From contig OZ026521.1 in NCBI GenBank assembly GCA_964019695.1, forward strand, positions 36,454,939-36,518,938: DNA of 64,000 nt. The letters run 5' to 3'. Below are positions 56,241 to 64,000 of this stretch, piece after piece (within the stretch, counting starts at the first letter, position 1; each line of letters starts with the position of its first letter). Source of the stretch: Loripinus fragilis. Lineage: Eukaryota; Mollusca; Bivalvia; Lucinida; Lucinidae. Both the position numbers and the translations under genes were made by a program. Below the pieces are notes generated by a model that was not told where the DNA came from, did no database searches, and saw only the letters and a program-made list of their open reading frames with translations.

Positions 56241-59200
56241 GGATGGCTGAGAATGGGTTTGCTCCCCCCCCCTAGGGAATTTTGCAGACATATCCTATCT
56301 TGTAGAGAATTGAAAGCCGAGTCTTTTAAGAGATGTTTGCACTCTGTGCTCCGGGGCGTTAGTCTGTAAGAGCCTGTAACATACGTTACTTAATCAAACT
56401 AAGAAAAAGTAAATTGAAAGTTTGGGCTACAAATTAAAGACATTTAAATATTTATTTTTGAAAATCATTCATATAGTCTGCATACTGGATATCTTAACTA
56501 CGTATGACAGCCATTTGAACAAAATTGCGGCTTCCTAGAGTGTCATATATGTTACATAAATCAGATAACCCATTAAAATTTGCAAGTGTGGCTAACGTCA
56601 TTTACATTCACAATCTCTCTGTGTGTTTTGCAAAATGTTTTTAACCATGTCTGACTAGCTTATGCAATTGGCTAACAGAAAAATTAAAGTTTGTTTCCCT
56701 AGCTTAAATATTTTTTCTGAAATAAGCAATTAAACAACCCTACCCCTACCCAGTTTTAAGGTGAAATGTTTGGTATTAAAACTAAAGTAAAAATAGTTAA
56801 AAAATATTTGCAGTTGATGAATGTGTTTCATTTTTTGGGATTTATTTGCTTATATGAAAAGACTCATAAATCTGCAAGTTTGTTGCAAAATTTTTAATAT
56901 CAGAGGCTGTAACATATGTTACCTGATGTAATAAATGGGCAAGTTCATTGTCTTTACGTAAGATATGCCTAAAATGTTTTAATCTCCTCGAGGGAATTTT
57001 GCAGACATATTCCTTCTTATAGTACAACTCAAGCTGCATCTAATAAGGGATGTTTGCACTCTCTATGTTAGGGCGTTAGTCTGAAACAGCGTGTTATATG
57101 CGTTACTATATCAAATAAAGGAATGAAGTTTAAAAGTTTGAGCTAAAATTGTGAAAAAACTTGCAGCTGTTGGATATCTTACATTGTTTAGGGATTTTAA
57201 ACTGGCTGCTATGATAAAGACTTATAGATCTGCTAGTTGTCATCAAGTTTTAAAGATCAGAGAGCGATACATATGTTAGCGTGATAAGTAAAATCATCAA
57301 ACAGTATTTTGACATCAAGCTGAGTAAGGGCCTGCTCCATCCTAATCCCCTTTGGAATGCTGCAGACAAATTACATCTTATGTAACCATTCAAGGTGCAT
57401 TTAATAAGAAATGTTTGCACTCTGTAAGTCGGGGCGTTAGCCTGTGACAGCTTGTTACATATGTTACTATATCAATTTGAGAATAAGAAATTTGAATATT
57501 TGAGCTACCAAAAGAAGACATTAAAATTATCTAATAAATTGACATTCTTATAGTCTTTATACTGGATGTCTTTACTACATATGGAAGCTGTTGAACAGTA
57601 ATACGGCTAACTGTGGTGTTATGTGCGTTACATGAACCTAATTATAATTTAAAGGCTATAATTGTGGCTATCGTCATGTAGTTAAATAACTACTATGACT
57701 TGGTTTCAAACTGTTTTATTAGATTTTACAAACATATACTCAATTGATGAATAGGAAAAACCAAGTTTGCTTTTCTATCTTAAATATATTGTCTTATAGG
57801 AGCTAATACACAGCCCTACTCCCAGTTTTACAGAGAAGCGAATTTTGTTATTACCGTTTAAGTAAAACACATGAAAGCGATTACAGCGTGTGGATATTTT
57901 TCATTTTCTTAGTCTGTCTTGCTCATATATCTATAAGATGTCATTAAGTTTAAGATCAGGACACTTAATGTGTACTTATAAGTCTTTGGTGCCAAAACAC
58001 TAGAAATTATATTCATTTCTGATTATCAAGCCCATGGACTGGTGTTACAGATGTTATCAATTACCTTTTGGACACATTTCCTAATACTGTGCATATAATG
58101 CTAAATATAGAGCCACAAATAGAAAAGATAGTTTTACATTTTTACAAGAAAATACAATAAATGAAATGGTCCAAACTGTTTCTCATCGATTTAACACTCA
58201 TGTTAAACGTTTGTCGTTGTCTACTTCTGTGGTAATCATTATTATCACACGCCTCCTTGCAGCTAGTAGAATCATGACACAATATTTCAATCATTTACTG
58301 TTATTCAATTTTACCACCAGTCCACTCAAAATTGATGAGCCATTATCAACTTTCCAATTTTGCCATTTATGGCTTGGAACATTCGGAAACTGATATGAAT
58401 TCCTAATAGTTGGCTCTTTGAGTATGTGTTTCAAGTGATACTCTGCAAGTAGGAGAAAAACTAAAGCTTTACAAGGAGGAAAACTATGCCATTAAGAGCA
58501 ATGAGTACATGGACTGATGTACCTTGATCTTTCTGCGATAAAGAATCATATCTTAGCTGGTTAACTTTTATAAACGTAGCCTTCCCATACATGCAACCCA
58601 CATATTTTCATCTAATAATGTCTCTGCACTTATTATCTTTCCCCAGGGATTCAAAAACTTATTTGAAGTCTTAGTACTTCTGAAGTGCTGAAACTGAGGT
58701 AACTCTTTCCCTTCAGATTAACGAACTAGATGCATCACAGCAGGTAAAGCAATGAAATGTAGGATGAACAGAGCGCAAATAAGACCCTTTCAATTCAATG
58801 ATTCACTAAGTCTCTAGGATAAGAGCGCTATAGGATGTAACATATATAACTCGTCATAATAAATGAGCAAGGGCATTGTCGTGACATCCTTTTTGATTAC
58901 ACAGTCAGAGGCAAGTGTTTTCAATTTCAGTGTTTTCAATGGATCATGAAATGAGGCACCTTATCAACTTGTTTACTCTGTATAACATAATATAGAACTT
59001 CTACCTATAGTCCACTTTCCTTCTTTTGAATGCAACAGCTTATGATATGGCTGCAAAAACTAAGAAATCATAGGTTTTACATTATTTTAAGACATGCTTC
59101 AATGTACTGACATCAAAAAACAACCAACTGCAAACATAATTGATGGCAATGTCCAACTTCATATTCTTTCTCTTATACCAGATAACTTTCAAGGTGTAAC

Positions 59201-61556
59201 AGAAATTGTTTCAGACGGTCTGCCAAAACTATCAAGAGTCAACATTGTAACTAAAGAAAACTTATAAAGTTCTTTGGGCGCAGCAAAATACTATTGATCT
59301 AAGACCTGAGGACTTAAGCACCAAAAGGCTGGATAGGTTCCATGGAAAATGATGCAAAAAAGCAGCTTTGACCAATGTCAGAAATCTTAAAGTATTCTTA
59401 GAGGTACACGGTAGAGACATAGATTTTGCAAAATCAGAGCAAAGTTATAATTTGACTAGCAAGGATGCAGAGCCAGCTGCAATTAGATTGCTCTTGCCAC
59501 TTCACAGGAAGAGATATATACCAGTCATACTCCATTGTATGCATATATGGGAAATGGCATTAAACCCATATTTGATCAGGTGTTTGATCCTATGACACTG
59601 ACATGCTGTTTCTGCTTTTGAAGAATGCTAAGGATTCAAGTTTGGCTGAGTCAAGTTGTTTGACGCTGACACTGGCCACACATACAAAGAAAATTAAGTC
59701 TTTTGATGGCTAAAGAGGAGGATCACACGAAATGCTTATAAGTGATATTTGTCACAATTACCAATTTTAAAGCTACATAGTCTGTAACTTTTGATCTTCT
59801 AATTTTAAAAATAATGTTTTTATTTTTCAAGAACACAGTAAAAATACTCAAATTCAGGTAATCATTTTACCATTTTCGTAAATCTTAACAAGGTATCACT
59901 ATCGAAACAACTGCATTTATGTTAAAATTCAACGGTCTAGAATTATTGGAGGGACGCAAATAATTACCAAAGAGAGAAAAACACACCTATTTGATGAGAT
60001 AATTCACTTTTCCATGCAGTTTTCAGCTGTACTGAACATTTTTATTGTGAAAACATAGCTTAATTCTACTTTTACAAATGATTTAAAAAGAAAATAATTA
60101 TTTTCGAAAAATGTTCATAGTTACAGAGTATGCAGCTTTAAAAAGTAATCTTAATTAATGTAACACATATAACACCATAGGAAGCTGTATATTTTTTGAA
60201 AAATCTTTTCTTATGTATCAAAGGTATTCAGCATGCAAACTACATGAATAATTCAAATAAATAGATAGTTTTATGTCTTCTTTCTGTTTCTCTGACTTTC
60301 AATTCATTTAATCTTAAATTGATATGGTAACATACGTATCATGCCATTACAGGCTAACCCCCTAGTTGATAGAGTGCAAACATCTCCTATTTGATGCAGC
60401 TTGAATTGTTCTTTAAGGTAGGACATGTCTGCACAATTCCCAAAGGGGTGGAGAGATTGTACTCAGTTTGCAGTCCTAATACAATGCCATGATTCTACTG
60501 GTTGTGATGAAATGGGTGATTATTTTGCAATAGAAGCAGACACAATGATAGACATTGTGAGGGTGACTTGAATAAAGATTGTTTTTGAATAACTTTATTT
60601 AATGGGAATATTTATTAAATTGTGTTATTTAAATGAGAACTATTATTTTCTATCTATATGTCTATAATATTTTAATATTATAGGCATTAGGAAATATGTG
60701 ATTAAAAGGGTTATATATAACATAGGTAACACAATTCCATGAGCTTGTTATCAGCAATGACTGTAATTACTAAGACTAAGGCACCAGAGGCTAGAGATTA
60801 ATAGGAAAACATGTGAAAATTGGTATTTTTCTGAAATAACATCTCTTACTTCCAAGAAAATTTCCTAGCTCATTCATTAAACCATGTAACATACGTTACA
60901 TACTTTAATAAGTGCTCTGATCCTGATGTCAAACTTGCAAATGTATGATTCCTTATTGCATTAGCAAGACAGTGCCAAAAATGTAAGATATCCACGAGCG
61001 TCAAATATTTTCATATATTTTTCTTCAATAATAGATACCAAAATTGGATACTTAAAATTGGGGGTAGGGTTGTTTAATAGCTCATATAAAACAATGTATT
61101 TGAGATAGAAAAGCAAACTTTGTTTTTTCTATTAGTCAAATGAGTATTTTAGTAAACTAAGATTGAAAACACTTGTAAAAATGCACAAATCATCTGTAAA
61201 ATGAATGATGTTAGTCACACTTTCAACTTTCAAAGGGAAATTTAATCTATGTAACGCATATAACACCATTGAAGGCTGTAATTTTGTTTAAAATGCTGCT
61301 TTTATGTAGCTTAGGCATCCAGCTTGCAAACTACATAAGAAATTTGAACAATTAGAGGGTTTATCGTCTTCTTTCTGTAGCTCAAACTTTCATTTTGATT
61401 TTTTCCTTAGTTTGTTACAGTAACATATGTAACAGGCTGTCAGAGACTAACGCCCCGGAGCACAGAGTGCAAACATCTCTTAAAAGATGCGACTTAAAAT
61501 TTTCTTCAAGATAGGATATGTCTGCGAAATTCCCTAGGGGGGGGGAGCAGGACCTT
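56240..61556. mobile_element. 5.3-kb element with long inverted arms of sub-repeats
   Basis: The outer ends GCTCCCCCCCCCTAGGGAAT (56261) and the complement ending at 61548 match, and pairing continues through GCAGACATATCCTATCTT and ACTCTGTGCTCCGGGGCGTT. Each arm (about 56.25-58.1 and 60.1-61.55 kb) holds several diverged ~350-550-bp sub-repeats. Each sub-repeat has GTTTGCACTCTGT, GGGCGTTAGTCTG, and one or more TGTAACATATGTTAC-like palindromes. The middle (58.1-59.9 kb) carries a decayed ORF. Superfamily not recognised; the palindromes could be transposase-binding sites. Confidence 0.75.
59100..59700 (+). pseudogene. Decayed ORF inside the 5.3-kb element
   Basis: Frames broken by stops and shifts give IDGNVQLHILSLIPDNFQG, then VTEIVSDGLPKLSRVNIVT; later FLEVHGRDIDFAKSEQSYNL with TSKDAE; then in another frame LATSQEEIYTS. 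I recall a repeat-associated metazoan protein family with the order DGLPKVSRVDIVT ... L.GK.I...... LTS ... SNQEEADT, and the debris here follows that order. This is recall, not alignment. No intact catalytic motif was identified. Confidence 0.4.
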
Positions 61557-61687
61557 TTTTAGCTCGAAGTCTAATTGGCCTGGCAACACATTTATCTATC
61601 TATTCTGTTATAATGGCAATTAAGCTGATGGGGCATTAGATGGGGTGTTACATGTAGCTGGTAAAAGAAGAAGAAAACTTTGATTTG

Positions 61688-62453
61688 TTATGAACTAATA
61701 CTGTTTATGAGATTTTGAAAGGGGTTCCACTTTTCAACAAATTTATTCAATTTGTCGTTAGATATAGAAATTTCCAGGTGTATTTTGTACATTAAAAGTA
61801 ATTTTTTCTTGAATACGCCCAAAAACAATTTTTTCTTGTTGCACCGAGTAGTATATATGTAGTATTTTGCATATAGCAGGATGAAGCTGAGTATTTCAGG
61901 AAATGCTTTATTTTTATTTATCCCTAGTATGAAACTCTCTTCATTTATATCGCATTCTATATTTTGTAGTTTGAGCCAATTTTCCAGGTTTTTTAAGAAT
62001 TGTTGTACCTTCTCGCAATGCCAAAACAAGTGTGTTATAGTTTCCTCTAGTTTCCTCTTGTGAAAGACAATAGTAACAGTCTGGATTATTTCTTAGTTTT
62101 ATTTTGAATAGATAACTATTTGATACTAAAATATTGTGATTAATACAGGTTTGGCACCACTGTATAGCAGGGTATTTAGTTATCGTGAAAGGATATATAA
62201 ATATTTTCTTCCAGTCCTCATTACTAAGTGTATATTTTTTTATTCCAAGACAGCATTCCAGTAGGCGCTTCACTGTTCTTATTAAGAATGTTGTATATAG
62301 ACTGGGTTCCAGTTTTTTGTTGGAGGATCGGCTTTAAATGCTTTGGTATAAAAGGGCCTTCTATATTTGTTGTGAGAGTGATTTTATGACTATTTAAAAA
62401 TACTTTGATTGACTTGGTTATACCTTGATAATGCAAATAATTTGTCGTTATAT
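61688..62453 (-). pseudogene. L1/Tx1-type LINE, 3' end of ORF2, frameshifted
   Basis: Read on the minus strand from ~62453 down. The first frame has GTQSIYNILNKNSEAPTG and WNKKIYT; a shift near 62235-62240 moves to KYTLSNEDWKKIFIYPFTIT, QWCQTCINHNILVSNSYLFK and NPDCYYCLSQEET. A duplicated GAGGAAACTA near 62045 shifts it again to HLFWHCEKVQQFLKNLENWL. The order W-xxxK ... CxxC ... HLFW-xC is the C-terminal domain of L1/Tx1-like ORF2 proteins. RT and endonuclease are absent: 5'-truncated, then cut at 62456 by another element. Confidence 0.75.
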
Positions 62454-62455
62454 TA

Positions 62456-63761
62456 CGAGGGGGGTTCAATATATAATGAAAACCCATTCATAACTCCATC
62501 CACAAACGCGTTAGGATTTTATGCCATATGCCAAACGAAAGATCAAAGCGTCGCCATTAAATTGGTGCATAGAACATTATTTTATCTTTCCAAACTCAAT
62601 AAGTTACAGACTTTTTAAAAAGCACACTAATATACACTGCATTTATTTTCCTCCGAATTGTAAAGACGCATTTAAACAAAGGTAGAAAGGCATGCTGTAT
62701 TTTCTAAAACATATTTAACATGAATGAATCACACATCCAGAGTTATCTGACTCATTTCCCCTTGATATGCTATAACAATACAAACTTTTGACCGCTACCG
62801 ATTTCTCGTGCAAACGGTTTTATTACGTTACCCCCTCTTACGTTGACGTCGTTTAAAGCAATGGACGTAACACTAAAATACGCACCGTTCTTGAAAATCT
62901 GAAATGTGGCTTTGTTCTAGGAAAAGACAATTTTGATTGTATCGAAGTTTAAATACACACAGTGCATAGGCAGCAGACCAGTTAAACTGAAACCAATATC
63001 TAGGAGTATCTCATCTGAATGGTATACCATTTTCGTTTTCGTTTTCTATTTTTTGTCTGAAATTAGCCAGCCAGATTATGTACATGTAAATACGTGTAAC
63101 AATGTCCAAATAATGCATCCGAATGCAAACATCGCTGAAACACGGTATTTTGTCTGACCCATTTCAGTGTCAGCCAGAGATGGCATTCTTTTAAGTGATT
63201 TTGTTATTTCAAATGACGTACATGGGTGTACTTTATGAACGAGATTAAATATGGAAATTTTAAAATGGGCTGTATTACTTGCAAATGAACATCATAGCGA
63301 CCAGTAAAAATGTTACACATAGTTTTCGTATAAATTTTTGCTATGTATTCGTTCACGCAAAAACGACTCTGTCAATGGAATGCCAGAAAACGTAGCATCA
63401 TGGAGGATTTTAACCAAAATGACAGCCTCAGTATTTCATAGAATATAAAGCAATATCAAAATTTTTTGCAGGTATAAATCACCAATATATTGATATTTAT
63501 CACACGAAGAAGCAGACTGAAAGCATCCCCCTTTCATGTAGTTATCTGCTTTTGAAAACACGGTTTTATTTCATATCGCAGTGTACTTCAGCACCCTTTC
63601 TTGAAAGTGGCTTGTGTAAATTAGGCGAGAAGCTGAATAACTGCAATTTTATATTTATTTAGCCAAGAAACAGACCGTTTAATAAAAGTAATTCTGAAGT
63701 GTGTAAATATAAAACTTTGGGATATACTGGGCTGTTTTCATTACATATTGAACGCCCCTCG
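62456..63761. mobile_element. TA-flanked element of mariner length, 1.3 kb
   Basis: The ends CGAGGGGGGTTCAATATATA and the complement at TACATATTGAACGCCCCTCG match with few changes, flanked by TA (62454-62455, 63762-63763). Pairing continues into ATTATATATTG/CATTACATATTG. The length (1306 bp) is that of a full mariner. I could not find a D,D34D-type transposase frame on either strand, so it is either badly decayed or a MITE. It inserted at or into the 5' edge of the LINE fragment. Confidence 0.75.
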
Positions 63762-63889
63762 TATACTTTGCTACTAATTCATCTTGATAATAGAATTCTC
63801 TATTTTCTTTTACTATGTCGTTTATAAATCTAATTCCTTTCCTGTACCAGTCTTTCCAGAAAACATACTTTCAGCGTTAATCCATATAA

Positions 63890-63985
63890 GCTTAGCGTCC
63901 TTTTTGTGGGACATAGGCAAACAGTACAGACCCAGATCAGCCACCGCAGAACGCGGCGTCTGATCAGGGTCTCCATTGTTTGCTT
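63890..63985. repeat. CTGATCAGACGCCGCG palindromic repeat, copy 2
   Basis: GTCCTTTTTGTGGGACATAG GCAAACAGT and the GACCCAGATCAGCCACCGCA / GCGGCGTCTGATCAGGGTC stem. Reverse complement of 21228-21305. Confidence 0.7.
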
Positions 63986-64000
63986 ACAGAAAATTCTATG

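Noticed and set aside
63472..63662. Acceptor-bounded open frame (TTTTTTGCAG, then GINHQYIDIYHTKKQTE...) as the missing CTLD C-half
   Set aside because: It is open for 63 codons with several cysteines, but it lies wholly inside the TA-flanked element 62456-63761 and its cysteine spacing does not fit the other C-halves.

Overview
The window reads as intron-rich, repeat-dense metazoan DNA, most likely from a mollusc and probably a bivalve. This is an inference from the style of the repeats: tRNA-derived SINEs, palindromic GATCAG/CTGATC foldback elements, mariner and hAT MITEs and L1/Tx1-like LINE debris. It also rests on spliced, secreted-type C-type-lectin-like/mucin exons. There is no operon structure, no prokaryotic gene and no complete gene. 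Most long open frames are artefacts of tandem repeats.

Layout. 0-6 kb: foldback MITEs, a ~150-bp tandem repeat, and a composite inverted-repeat element (3748-5585) that carries a nested SINE and a nested MITE. 6.1-16.2 kb: a ~10-kb satellite province built largely from one ~41-bp minisatellite superfamily in two opposite orientations. It includes a 124-bp higher-order repeat array, and is interrupted by a TA-flanked MITE, an RT fragment, a CATATG-rich inverted-repeat block and a second minisatellite type. 16.2-24.3 kb: mixed repeats, a ~40-bp minisatellite at 20.3-20.9 kb and ACTC/ACTT simple repeats.

24.6-48.4 kb (+ strand): the only convincing gene. At least six exons encode alternating N- and C-terminal halves of compact C-type-lectin-like domains (CTLDs), with Ser/Thr/Pro mucin-like linkers. 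Almost every exon boundary is phase 1, so the modules join in any order without a frameshift. Adjacent decayed copies mark exon duplication. The introns are full of mobile elements. One holds a three-level nest (mariner-like element, then hAT element, then an AGGTCA-rich tandem repeat). Several elements end within 17-65 bp of a splice acceptor. The 5' and 3' ends of the gene were not found. The product is probably a secreted or membrane-bound multi-CTLD mucin; ligand and function are unknown.

48.4-64 kb: no gene seen. The region holds three or more TA-flanked mariner-type MITEs, a 5.3-kb element with ~1.4-1.8-kb inverted arms studded with GTAACATATGTTAC-like palindromes around a decayed ORF, and a truncated L1/Tx1-type LINE cut by a 1.3-kb mariner-length element.

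All calls come from reading the sequence. No alignment, splice predictor or database search was run.
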